Source: Thalassospira povalilytica (GTDB taxonomy: Bacteria > Pseudomonadota > Alphaproteobacteria > Rhodospirillales > Thalassospiraceae). From it: DNA of 64,000 bases. Location: contig NZ_PGTS01000009.1 of NCBI RefSeq assembly GCF_002844235.1, positions 1 to 64,000 of the forward strand. Direction: 5' to 3'. The translations under genes were made by a program, and so were the position numbers. How positions within the stretch are numbered: position 1 is the stretch's first letter; each line of letters starts with the position of its first letter. This document shows, piece by piece, positions 8,010 to 16,301 of this stretch. The notes beneath the pieces are model-generated. The model worked only from the letters and a program-made list of their open reading frames with translations, searched no databases and had not been told where the DNA came from.

Positions 8010-9755
8010 ATGAGCCTTTTTGGTGCAATGATTTCCGGTGTATCCGGCCTGAACGCGCAGTCGCAGAACCTGGGCGTCATTTCGGACAACATCTCGAACC
8101 TTAATACCATCGGGTACAAGGGTACGGTTGGTCGTTTTTCGACCCTGGTGACGGAATCCGCCACCAACACCCGTTACACCCCGGGCGGTGTCTTGTTCCA
8201 CCCGACTGCCCTGATCAGCAAGCAGGGCTTGCTTCAGGCAACGTCATCGACCACGGCGGCCGCAATTTCAGGCGACGGTTTCTTTATCGTCCGCGACAAT
8301 GCGAACCCGGGCACGAATGACGAACTGTTCTTTACCCGCGCCGGTGACTTCAAGCCTGATGATGACGGCTATCTGCGCAATACGGCGGGCTACTATGTTC
8401 AGGGTTGGGCAACCGACCGTGAAGGTACGCTTCTTGATGCAAATGGTAACACCACGACATCAAACAGCTCGGCTGTTACCGACCTTCAGGTTCTCGACAT
8501 CAACTCGATCCTGACGGCTGCGGCTTCGACGACGTCGATCGAGTTCGGCGCAAACCTTAACGCTGACGAAACCGCTGTGACAGGTGGCACCGCCACCTCG
8601 ACCACGACCGGTATCGACTATGACACCACCGACCTGACCACCCTTGCCGGTATCAACAACGGTGACCAGTTCAGCATCACCCATAACGGTACGACAACCA
8701 ACATCACGATCAGTACCGGTGACACGCTTGAAGATCTGGCCGCTGCCATCAGTGCTGTGACCGGGATTAATGCGACAACCACCACAACCGGCACCAACGA
8801 TACCCTGACCCTGACTGCGGCCTTTGCCGATCAGGGCGTGACCTTTGCCAACGTGACCGGCACGCCATTCAGTGCAACCGGCATCACGGTTCCGGGTGTG
8901 CCGGGCACCCTGGCACCGACCTATGTTGCTGGTAACCTTGCAACCGGCACGGTTGCCGAAGACAACACTATGCCTGTCACGATTTATGACTCGCTGGGTT
9001 CGGCCCATACGGTCAACCTTCAGGTCGTGAAACTTGGTCAGAACCGCTGGGGCTTTGAGCTGACCGGCAACACCACAGCTGGTGAACTCGACGCGACAGA
9101 TCACCCGAACGGTCTTATTCAGGCCGGTATCATCACCTTTGACGGGTCGGGCAACCTTCAGACCTTTACCGGTGTTGCAGCAACCATCGGCGGTGTAACT
9201 GTCGGCACGACCGGTGACCTTGACGATGCCGATATTTCTGCGGAATGGACCAATGGTGCCGATGACAGTACCTTCAGCCTTGATTTCGGGACCATCGGCC
9301 TTGGTAACGGTATCACGCAGTTCGCTGCCGGTGCCGATGCAAACGGTAACCTTGTCAATTACACCACCCACTTCATCAACCAGAACGGCGCACAGGCCGG
9401 GACCATGGTGAACTACGCCCTGACCGAAGAAGGCTTCCTGCAAGTCGAATTCGCCAACGGTGTGAAACGCCCGGTCTACAAGCTGGCAATCGCCACCTTC
9501 GAGGCCCCCGATGAAATGGAAAACCACACTGGTAACGTTTATCGCCAGACGCGTGAATCGGGTGACTATCTGCTGCGTGAACCGGGCCTGAACGGTGCGG
9601 GTAACGTTGTGGCATCCGCCCTTGAAGGGTCGAACGTCGATCTCGGTGAAGAATTCACCAACATGATCGTGACCCAGCGTGCCTTCTCGGCGAACACCAA
9701 GACGATTACCACGACCGATGAAATGCTCGACGAGCTGATCCGGATCAAACGGTAA
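8010..9755 (+). CDS. flgE: flagellar hook protein FlgE
   Basis: FlgE (581 residues) is the hook subunit. The N-terminal rod-type helix has GLNAQSQNLGVISDNISNLNTIGYKG; the C-terminal helix region has EGSNVDLGEEFTNMIVTQRAFSANTKTITTTDEML. GCAGGAG precedes the ATG. It is about 180 residues longer than the E. coli protein, mainly from a Thr/Asn-rich insertion at about 190-300 that includes a Flagellin_IN-like ISTGDTLEDLAAAI motif. It is the last gene of fliK-flgD-flgE and is followed by a terminator. Confidence 0.97.
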   Translation: MSLFGAMISGVSGLNAQSQNLGVISDNISNLNTIGYKGTVGRFSTLVTESATNTRYTPGGVLFHPTALISKQGLLQATSSTTAAAISGDGFFIVRDNANPGTNDELFFTRAGDFKPDDDGYLRNTAGYYVQGWATDREGTLLDANGNTTTSNSSAVTDLQVLDINSILTAAASTTSIEFGANLNADETAVTGGTATSTTTGIDYDTTDLTTLAGINNGDQFSITHNGTTTNITISTGDTLEDLAAAISAVTGINATTTTTGTNDTLTLTAAFADQGVTFANVTGTPFSATGITVPGVPGTLAPTYVAGNLATGTVAEDNTMPVTIYDSLGSAHTVNLQVVKLGQNRWGFELTGNTTAGELDATDHPNGLIQAGIITFDGSGNLQTFTGVAATIGGVTVGTTGDLDDADISAEWTNGADDSTFSLDFGTIGLGNGITQFAAGADANGNLVNYTTHFINQNGAQAGTMVNYALTEEGFLQVEFANGVKRPVYKLAIATFEAPDEMENHTGNVYRQTRESGDYLLREPGLNGAGNVVASALEGSNVDLGEEFTNMIVTQRAFSANTKTITTTDEMLDELIRIKR

Positions 9756-9813
9756 TTGATATCTGTTGCAGGGCGTTAGCCCGCCCTGCGATGTTCTGCT
9801 TTTACAGGGACTC

Positions 9814-9841
9814 GCCCGGCACTTGTGCCGGGCTTCTTTTT
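9814..9841 (+). terminator. terminator after flgE
   Basis: GCCCGGCAC and GTGCCGGGC form a near-perfect hairpin followed by TTCTTTTT. A second inverted repeat without a T-run (GCAGGGCG / CGCCCTGC) lies just before it at 9768-9789. Confidence 0.88.
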
Positions 9842-10062
9842 GGCACAATGACTCACTACATTAAACGAAGGCCAAACCGGTCAACAAAGATACAAATGAT
9901 TCAAATCACTGGTGAATTTGAATCACGCAACTGGGCAAAAATTGCCGGTTGTTAACCTGTTCTTCAGCATGGAGAACTATTCGTTGTTGATGCTGGTCGA
10001 ATTCCGTATGGACCGACCCGCATCGGGGACAGTGGTTAAATTTGGTTTCGGAGCAGTCGAAC
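9842..10062. promoter_or_regulatory. fliF upstream region with GANTC sites and a dyad
   Basis: No gene is seen. GACTC occurs at 9850-9854. A perfect 9-bp inverted repeat, GATTCAAAT-N9-ATTTGAATC, spans 9898-9924 and contributes two more GANTC sites. GTTAAC is at 9951-9956. These suit CtrA/CcrM control of an early flagellar operon. CTGGGCAAAAATTGCC (9931-9946) resembles a sigma-54 promoter but its GG-GC spacing is one base short. Confidence 0.5.
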
Positions 10063-11712
10063 GTGGGCGGCTTGTTGCAAACACTCAAGAGTCTTGGACC
10101 TACACGCCTGATGGCCATCAGCGGCGTGGGTGTGTTGCTGCTTGTATTCTTTGCCTTCCTGATTTTGCGTGTATCCGCGCCGAATATGGAACTGCTCTAT
10201 CGCGATCTGTCACCGGCTGATGCCAGCCAGATCGTCAACCGTCTCGAAGACCAGCAAGTCCAGTATCAGCTTCTGAATGGCGGTACGGAAATTCTGGTTC
10301 CCGCCGATCAGGTCAACCGCATGCGCCTGAGCATGGCCGAAAGCGGCCTGCCCGCCGGCGGTTCTGTCGGCTATGAAGTTTTTGACAATTCCGACGGTTT
10401 TGGTGCCACCAGCTTTGAGCAGAACATCAACCATGTTCGTGCCCTGGAAGGCGAACTGGCCCGTACCATCGCATCGATCCAGTCGATCCAGCAGGCGCGT
10501 GTGCATCTTGTTCTGCCAAAACGTCAGATGTTTTCGCGCGAAACCCAGGAAGCCAGCGCATCGATCGCAGTCAAGATGTCCGGTGGTGAACTCAAACCCG
10601 AACAGGTTGTCGCCATCCAGCATCTGGTCGCGGCCGCCGTTCCGCAGTTGCAGCCAAGCAAGGTGTCGATCATCGACGAACGTGGCCGGCTTCTGGCGCG
10701 CGGCGATGGCGAACAGCAATCATCGACCTTCCTGACCCAGACGGCCGATGAAATGCGCATCCGCACCGAAAGCCGCCTGCGCAATACGATCGAAGATCTG
10801 CTGTCACGGTCGCTTGGATATGGCGAAGTGCGTGCCGAAGTTTCCGTTGAAATGGACTTCAACAAGGTCACCACTGCCGATGAACGGTTCAACCCGGATG
10901 AACGTGTGATCCGTTCAAGCCAGACGATCGAAGAAAACTCGACCAATTCCGAGACCGAAGGCACCGATCCGGTGACCCTGCAAAATAACCTGCCCGATCC
11001 CAACCTTGGCGGGGCCAACGGTGCCGGTGCCCAAAGTCAGGAAAGCCGGTCCGAGGAAACCGTAAATTACGAAATTTCCAAAACCACGACGACCCAGGTC
11101 AAGGAAATCGGCGAAATTTCACGCGTTACTGTCGCAGTCCTTGTCGACGGGACCTATACCACCGACGAGAATGGCGAACGTCAGTATCAGGAACGCTCCC
11201 CCGAGGATCTCGAAAAGATCGCGGCCCTTGTGCGCAGCGCCATCGGCTATGACCCGCAGCGCAGCGACCAGGTCGAAGTCATCAACATGCAGTTCGCCGA
11301 TGCCGGTGATCTGTTCCCGGATGAAGAAATCGAGACCTTCCTTGGTCTGGACAAAGCCGAGATCTTCCGCATTGCTGAAATGCTGGTTCTGGCCATTGTC
11401 GCCATCCTGGTCATCCTGCTGGTGGTTCGCCCGCTTCTGACCCGTGCGTTTGAAACCCTGCCAAGTGCAGCGGACATGGCCCAGCGTCAGCTTCTGGCAG
11501 ATGACATGACCGCCGAAGGCACGCCGGCCCTTGAAGGACCGGCACCGGTTCCGATGGCCCCGGGCATGGATGACGGCGAGGAACTGATCAACCTGTCGCA
11601 GGTCGAAGGCCGCGTTAAGGCATCCTCGGTCAAGAAAATCGGCGAGATCGTGGAAAAGCATCCGGAAGAAGCTCTTTCGATCATTCGCAACTGGCTGTAT
11701 CAGGAAAATTGA
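10063..11712 (+). CDS. fliF: flagellar MS-ring protein FliF
   Basis: FliF (549 residues from this start) builds the MS ring in the inner membrane. Two transmembrane segments flank a large periplasmic part: one at about 17-37 after LKSLGPTRL, one near residues 440-462. The YscJ/FliF ring domain lies between them, and the C-terminal cytoplasmic tail would bind FliG. The GTG at 10063 is chosen because GGAG lies 9 bases upstream; a TTG at 10042 is the in-frame alternative. fliH follows directly; the expected fliG is absent. Confidence 0.94.
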   Translation: MGGLLQTLKSLGPTRLMAISGVGVLLLVFFAFLILRVSAPNMELLYRDLSPADASQIVNRLEDQQVQYQLLNGGTEILVPADQVNRMRLSMAESGLPAGGSVGYEVFDNSDGFGATSFEQNINHVRALEGELARTIASIQSIQQARVHLVLPKRQMFSRETQEASASIAVKMSGGELKPEQVVAIQHLVAAAVPQLQPSKVSIIDERGRLLARGDGEQQSSTFLTQTADEMRIRTESRLRNTIEDLLSRSLGYGEVRAEVSVEMDFNKVTTADERFNPDERVIRSSQTIEENSTNSETEGTDPVTLQNNLPDPNLGGANGAGAQSQESRSEETVNYEISKTTTTQVKEIGEISRVTVAVLVDGTYTTDENGERQYQERSPEDLEKIAALVRSAIGYDPQRSDQVEVINMQFADAGDLFPDEEIETFLGLDKAEIFRIAEMLVLAIVAILVILLVVRPLLTRAFETLPSAADMAQRQLLADDMTAEGTPALEGPAPVPMAPGMDDGEELINLSQVEGRVKASSVKKIGEIVEKHPEEALSIIRNWLYQEN

Positions 11713-11737
11713 TGTTCCAATCAGTCGACGGCTCACT

Positions 11738-11763
11738 GGCAGCCCTTTGGCTGCCTTCCTTTT
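11738..11763 (+). terminator. terminator-like hairpin between fliF and fliH
   Basis: GGCAGCC, CTTT loop and GGCTGCC form a 7-bp stem followed by TTCCTTTTG. It sits in the 79-base gap where fliG is found in related operons, and may attenuate transcription into fliH. Confidence 0.55.
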
Positions 11764-11791
11764 GTCGCTCAAGGCGGTTTAACAGTTCGAT

Positions 11792-13363
11792 ATGACGGCC
11801 ATTGAAAAGTTCACTTTTGCCCTAAGCTTCGACGACGCAGACAACGTGATCCGTTCTGCCGGCGATGATGATGAGCATTACGAGCTGGGCAAAAAGAAGA
11901 AAAAGAAAAAAGACGACACGCCACCACCGCCCCCGGCCGTCTATACCGAAGAACAAGCCGCCCAGATGGTTGCCGAGGCCGAACAGAAAGGCCACGAGCA
12001 AGGCTATGCCGAAGGTCACGCCAAGGGGCTTGAACAAGGCTATCAGGAAGTCATGGCGTCGGTCGAAAAGGCCATCGGCGATGTTGAATCCGTGATTGCC
12101 GAAAAGCTGGGCCAGATCGACGAACAGCAAAAACGCGCCAATGCCAAAATCAACGAAGACGCCATTCACGTTGCGCTTGGGGTCATTCGCAAACTGGCTC
12201 CGGCCTGGTCAAAGCAATATCAGCTTGTCGAAATCGAAGACATCATTCGCCAATGTCTGGCCAATCTGTTTGACGCCCCGAAAGTGATGATCAAGGTCAA
12301 TCCGGAGCTTGAAACCCAGTTGGTCGAAGTTGCCCATCGCATTGCGGAATCGCGCGGCTTTTCCGGCAAGGTCGTCGTTGTTGGCGAACCCGATGTCGCG
12401 GTTGGTGATTGCATGGTGTCGTGGGGCGACGGTACGGCTGTGCGTGACAGTGCACGCGTCTGGTCTGAAATCAATGGCATTATTGAAAATGCCCTGACCC
12501 TGCATGCCAGTGAACACGACCTGCCCGAAAGCGATATGGGTGACCCGGAAATTCAGGCCACACCCGCGCCGGAAAAACCGGCATCCCAAAACGTGCAGTC
12601 CGCACCAGATCAGGCGGCGACACCAACGCAAGCACAAACGCCTGAACAGACATCTGGACAAACGCCGGCATCTGCAGCGCCGGAACAGGCAGCAGCGGCA
12701 GAACAGCCTGCGACCGCTCCGGCTAGCCAGCCTTCGCAGCCTGCGGCAAGCGCACCTGCGGCACCTGCGCCACAACCAGCACCGCAATCCGCCAATCCGG
12801 GCCAACCGGCAAATCCGGGGGCACAGGCAACACAATCAAACAGTGCGCCCGCATCGCCCCAACCGGGCCCGGCTGCCACGCCAGCACCAACCCCGGCGCA
12901 GCCCGCCCCGCCCCAGGCGTCTGGCAATGCGAAACCCGATATGGCAGCCGTGAATGCCGGTCCTGCACAAAATAGTGCAACAGGCCAAAACACCGCGCCC
13001 AAAGAAGGCGATGGCACCGACGCGCGGAATGTGCAAACATCGACAGATAATGCCATGCCGAAACCTGACAACGTACTGGAAAACCCAGCAGATCAGGCAA
13101 AAGCACCCGCACCTGGTACCCAACCGGCATCAGGACCCGCGGGCGAGACAAAAAACAACGAAGGGCAACCCACAACCGGACCGCAGGGCACTGGGGACAC
13201 GACCGCCATGCAATCCGGACCGCAGGCCGCGCCACAGGCATCTCAGGGGCAGAACCAACCGCCTCGAAATGCTGCAACAGAACCGGCTGCGACGCCGACC
13301 GACGCCGAGAAGCAGGCTGCTGTGAAGCAACCGACCAAAGACGCAGGAGACGAAAATGGCTGA
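11792..13363 (+). CDS. fliH: FliH-like export ATPase regulator with long low-complexity tail
   Basis: Residues 50-245 fit FliH, the partner that holds the FliI ATPase at the export gate and C-ring. They include Gly-repeat helices (EQGYAEGHAKGLEQGYQ, about 69-85) and a C-terminal globular part ending near NALTLHASEHDL. The N-terminus has a run of 7 Lys (34-40) followed by polyproline. Residues 252-523 are an unusual Ala/Pro/Gln tail, so the protein is roughly twice the family length. It overlaps fliN by 8 bases, which matches the fliF-fliG-fliH-fliN order of Caulobacter minus fliG. Confidence 0.85.
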   Translation: MTAIEKFTFALSFDDADNVIRSAGDDDEHYELGKKKKKKKDDTPPPPPAVYTEEQAAQMVAEAEQKGHEQGYAEGHAKGLEQGYQEVMASVEKAIGDVESVIAEKLGQIDEQQKRANAKINEDAIHVALGVIRKLAPAWSKQYQLVEIEDIIRQCLANLFDAPKVMIKVNPELETQLVEVAHRIAESRGFSGKVVVVGEPDVAVGDCMVSWGDGTAVRDSARVWSEINGIIENALTLHASEHDLPESDMGDPEIQATPAPEKPASQNVQSAPDQAATPTQAQTPEQTSGQTPASAAPEQAAAAEQPATAPASQPSQPAASAPAAPAPQPAPQSANPGQPANPGAQATQSNSAPASPQPGPAATPAPTPAQPAPPQASGNAKPDMAAVNAGPAQNSATGQNTAPKEGDGTDARNVQTSTDNAMPKPDNVLENPADQAKAPAPGTQPASGPAGETKNNEGQPTTGPQGTGDTTAMQSGPQAAPQASQGQNQPPRNAATEPAATPTDAEKQAAVKQPTKDAGDENG

Positions 13364-13718
13364 TGATGACGATCTCGAACTCTCGGAACTCGACGACGAT
13401 CATATCGAGTTGGAGGGCGAAGGTACCGAACTTCTTGCCGCTGCCGAAGCCGGAAGCGAGCAAATGAAGACATCCAAGGACCTTGAAGCCGTCTATGACA
13501 TTCCCGTCCAGGTTTCTGCCGTCCTTGGAAAAGCAACCATGCAGGTCAGTCAGTTGCTGAAACTTGGTCGTGGTGCTGTCGTAGAGCTTGACCGCAAAGT
13601 TGGTGAAGCTATTGATATCTATGTGAACAACCGTCTGGTCGCACGTGGCGAAGTGGTGGTTGTGGAAGATCGTCTTGGTGTGACCATGACGGAAATCATC
13701 AAATCTGAGAAAAGCTAA
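13356..13718 (+). CDS. fliN: flagellar motor switch protein FliN
   Basis: FliN (120 residues) is the C-ring component that binds export cargo and contributes to switching. The first 30 residues are very acidic. The SpoA/FliN domain follows (about 45-115), with VYDIPVQVSAVLGKATM, LGRGAVVELDRKVGE and VNNRLVARGEVVVVEDRLGV. The start overlaps the end of fliH, consistent with translational coupling. Confidence 0.96.
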   Translation: MADDDDLELSELDDDHIELEGEGTELLAAAEAGSEQMKTSKDLEAVYDIPVQVSAVLGKATMQVSQLLKLGRGAVVELDRKVGEAIDIYVNNRLVARGEVVVVEDRLGVTMTEIIKSEKS

Positions 13719-13739
13719 CGTAAGAGAGGATCTGCGACT

Positions 13740-14534
13740 ATGGCCGAAGGGGGGACTAAAACGTCGTTTGACATTGCGACAGTCGGGGGACTGATCATCG
13801 GTTTTGCGCTGGTGATTGCCGCGATTATTTTCGGCGGCTCGCCGGGTGCCTTTATCGATATCCCTTCTGTGCTGATTGTTATCGGCGGTACGGCTGCGAT
13901 CACCGCGGTCAGTTTTGCACTGGGCGAGTTTCTTGGCTCGGGCAAGATCCTGATGCGGACGATTTTCCATAAGTCGCGCAATCCTGCGGATGCGGCGCTG
14001 CAAATCCTGCAGCTGGCCGAAATCGCCCGTAAAGGTGGCGTGCTTTCCCTTCAGGGGCATCTCGACAGTCTGCAAAGCGAAGAATATCTGTGGAAAGGCC
14101 TGTCGCTGGTAGTTGACGGCACGCCGGCCGAAGAAGTCGAAGCGATCATGCGCAAAGACATGAACGCTACCATCGGCCGCCACCAGAAAGGTGCGAACAT
14201 CATGAAAAAGGCCGGTGACGTTGCCCCGGCCATGGGCCTGATCGGGACGCTGATCGGTCTGGTGCAGATGCTTGGCAACCTTGATGATCCGTCGTCAATT
14301 GGTCCGTCCATGGCGGTTGCGCTTCTGACGACCTTCTATGGCGCGGTTCTGGCCAACATGGTGTTCATGCCGCTTGCCGGTAAACTTGAACGTAACTCGA
14401 GCGACGAAGAACTTCTGAATTCGGTCTACATGGTCGGCGCTGTTTCCATCGGCCGTCAGGAAAACCCGCGCCGCCTGGAAATGCTGATCAACTCGATCCT
14501 GCCGCCGTCAAAACGCGTTAGCTATTTCGATTGA
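13740..14534 (+). CDS. motA: flagellar motor stator protein MotA/PomA
   Basis: MotA-type stator subunit (264 residues), the ion-channel partner that pushes on FliG. Four transmembrane segments are visible at about 14-32, 42-62, 163-181 and 193-212, with a cytoplasmic loop between the second and third. The conserved proline lies in GDVAPAMGLIGTLIG (Pro163). The sequence is closer to the PomA/short MotA type, which often uses sodium, but ion choice cannot be read here. No motB lies next to it. Confidence 0.92.
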   Translation: MAEGGTKTSFDIATVGGLIIGFALVIAAIIFGGSPGAFIDIPSVLIVIGGTAAITAVSFALGEFLGSGKILMRTIFHKSRNPADAALQILQLAEIARKGGVLSLQGHLDSLQSEEYLWKGLSLVVDGTPAEEVEAIMRKDMNATIGRHQKGANIMKKAGDVAPAMGLIGTLIGLVQMLGNLDDPSSIGPSMAVALLTTFYGAVLANMVFMPLAGKLERNSSDEELLNSVYMVGAVSIGRQENPRRLEMLINSILPPSKRVSYFD

Positions 14535-14622
14535 TCTGAAACGTGAATATTCCGGCCCCGAAAACCGTCCATATGGGCAGGTCGCCGGGGCCATCTGGAA
14601 ATGATCGGAAAGAGATGAGACT

Positions 14623-16209
14623 ATGCAGGTACTGATCGTTGGTGGACTGGGCGGACAGATAGGCGCAGCCAGCAAGATCGCAATGGCGCGCGGCGCATCG
14701 GTCCAGTTGGCCGAAAGCGTCACGACTGCGCTTAATATCCTGCGGGCAGGCAACCGCATTGATCTGGTGATGGCCGATATCGCCCTTGATGTGGCTGCCC
14801 TGATCGATGCGATCAGCAAGGAACGCATCAATGTTCCGGTGGTTGCGTGCGGCATTGGCAATGACGTCAATGGTGCGGTCAATGCGATCAAGGCCGGTGC
14901 CCAGGAATTCATCCCCCTTCCGCCCGAAGCAGACCTGATTGCGGCCATCTTCGAAGCTGTGACCGAAGAAAGCCACGCGCTGATCCATCGCGATGCGCGC
15001 ATGGCCGAAACGCTGCGTCTGGCATCCCAGGTTGCCAACAGTTCGGCCTCGATCCTGATTACGGGGGAAAGCGGCACGGGCAAGGAAATCATTTCACGCT
15101 ACGTCCATCGCAAATCAAACCGTTCGGACAAGCCGTTTGTTGCGGTCAACTGTGCTGCCATCCCTGATAACCTTCTTGAATCCGAATTGTTCGGTCATGA
15201 AAAAGGGGCCTTTACCGGCGCACAGGCCCGGCGTATCGGAAAGTTTGAAGAAGCCAATGGCGGGACCCTTTTGCTTGATGAAATCAGCGAAATGGATGTC
15301 CGTCTTCAGGCCAAGCTTCTGCGTGCGATCCAGGAAAAGGAAATCGACCGTCTGGGTGGCAAAACCCCGGTCAAGGTCGATGTCCGAATTCTTGCGACCT
15401 CGAACCGCAATCTCGAGGCCGAAGTCAATGCCGGCAACTTCCGCGAAGATTTGTATTTCCGCCTGAATGTCGTCAATCTTGATATTCCGTCCTTGCGCGA
15501 ACGTCCCGATGACATTCCGGTTCTGGCCGAATTTTTCGTCAAGAAATACTCCGATGCCAATGATGTGCCGATCCGCCCGATCAGCCCGCTGGCCATCCAG
15601 CGTCTGCTGTCCCATCACTGGCGCGGCAATGTGCGCGAACTTGAAAACACCATGCACCGTGCCGTTCTGATCGCCGGTCCCGATGAAATCGGGCCCGAGG
15701 CAATCATGCTGTCAGGCACCGGCAGCAGCGAACCCGCACGCACCCAGACAAGCCCGGATGCGCAATCGCCCGCACCGGCGGCCCCTGCTTCCCCAACATC
15801 CCCGGCATCAGCACGCGCAAGTTCGGCCTATGCCAATGCGAATGCGGCCTATGGGGCGGCGTCATCGGCCTATCAGTCCGGCACACCGGCACCAGCCCAA
15901 CCAACGCCACAGGCTCCGGTCGAACCGGCACATGCGACACCCGATGAAAATGGGTCCGATGCGAATGATACTGACACAGGCAATGGAAATGGCAATGGCA
16001 ATGACGGGTCCATAACCGCCGCCCTTGTCGGGCGTACCGTGGCCGATGTTGAACGCGATCTGATCATTGATACCCTGAAACATTGCTTCGGCAACCGTAC
16101 GCACGCGGCCAATATTCTGGGCATTTCGATCCGCACATTGCGCAACAAATTGCGCCAATATACCGACGAAGGTCTGGCAGTTCCCGCGCCGGGTGACGGC
16201 CAGGATTGA
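14623..16209 (+). CDS. flbD: sigma-54-dependent flagellar activator, FlbD type
   Basis: A 528-residue enhancer-binding protein. Residues 1-115 are a degenerate receiver: an aspartate is present (VMADIALD) but the surrounding acceptor motif is poor, as in FlbD. The AAA+ domain (about 125-365) has Walker A GESGTGKE and the sigma-54 contact loop GAFTGA. An Ala/Pro/Asn-rich linker (about 370-465) separates it from a Fis-type helix-turn-helix (about 480-520) with [20 protein letters not shown]. It probably activates the candidate sigma-54 promoters before fliD and fliK. It sits between motA and flhA. Confidence 0.9.
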   Translation: MQVLIVGGLGGQIGAASKIAMARGASVQLAESVTTALNILRAGNRIDLVMADIALDVAALIDAISKERINVPVVACGIGNDVNGAVNAIKAGAQEFIPLPPEADLIAAIFEAVTEESHALIHRDARMAETLRLASQVANSSASILITGESGTGKEIISRYVHRKSNRSDKPFVAVNCAAIPDNLLESELFGHEKGAFTGAQARRIGKFEEANGGTLLLDEISEMDVRLQAKLLRAIQEKEIDRLGGKTPVKVDVRILATSNRNLEAEVNAGNFREDLYFRLNVVNLDIPSLRERPDDIPVLAEFFVKKYSDANDVPIRPISPLAIQRLLSHHWRGNVRELENTMHRAVLIAGPDEIGPEAIMLSGTGSSEPARTQTSPDAQSPAPAAPASPTSPASARASSAYANANAAYGAASSAYQSGTPAPAQPTPQAPVEPAHATPDENGSDANDTDTGNGNGNGNDGSITAALVGRTVADVERDLIIDTLKHCFGNRTHAANILGISIRTLRNKLRQYTDEGLAVPAPGDGQD

Positions 16210-16301
16210 CGATGACATCCGGCTTTGCGCGCCCCATATCAAGGGGAACCAACAAAAGCGCAAGCGACACAGAGCAACCAACAGGATAACAAGCAAACAC
16301 C

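Noticed and set aside
9931..9946. Sigma-54-like CTGGGCAAAAATTGCC before fliF
   Set aside because: GG and GC are one base too close. The stretch is better read as a GGCAA-AAA-TTGCC dyad.
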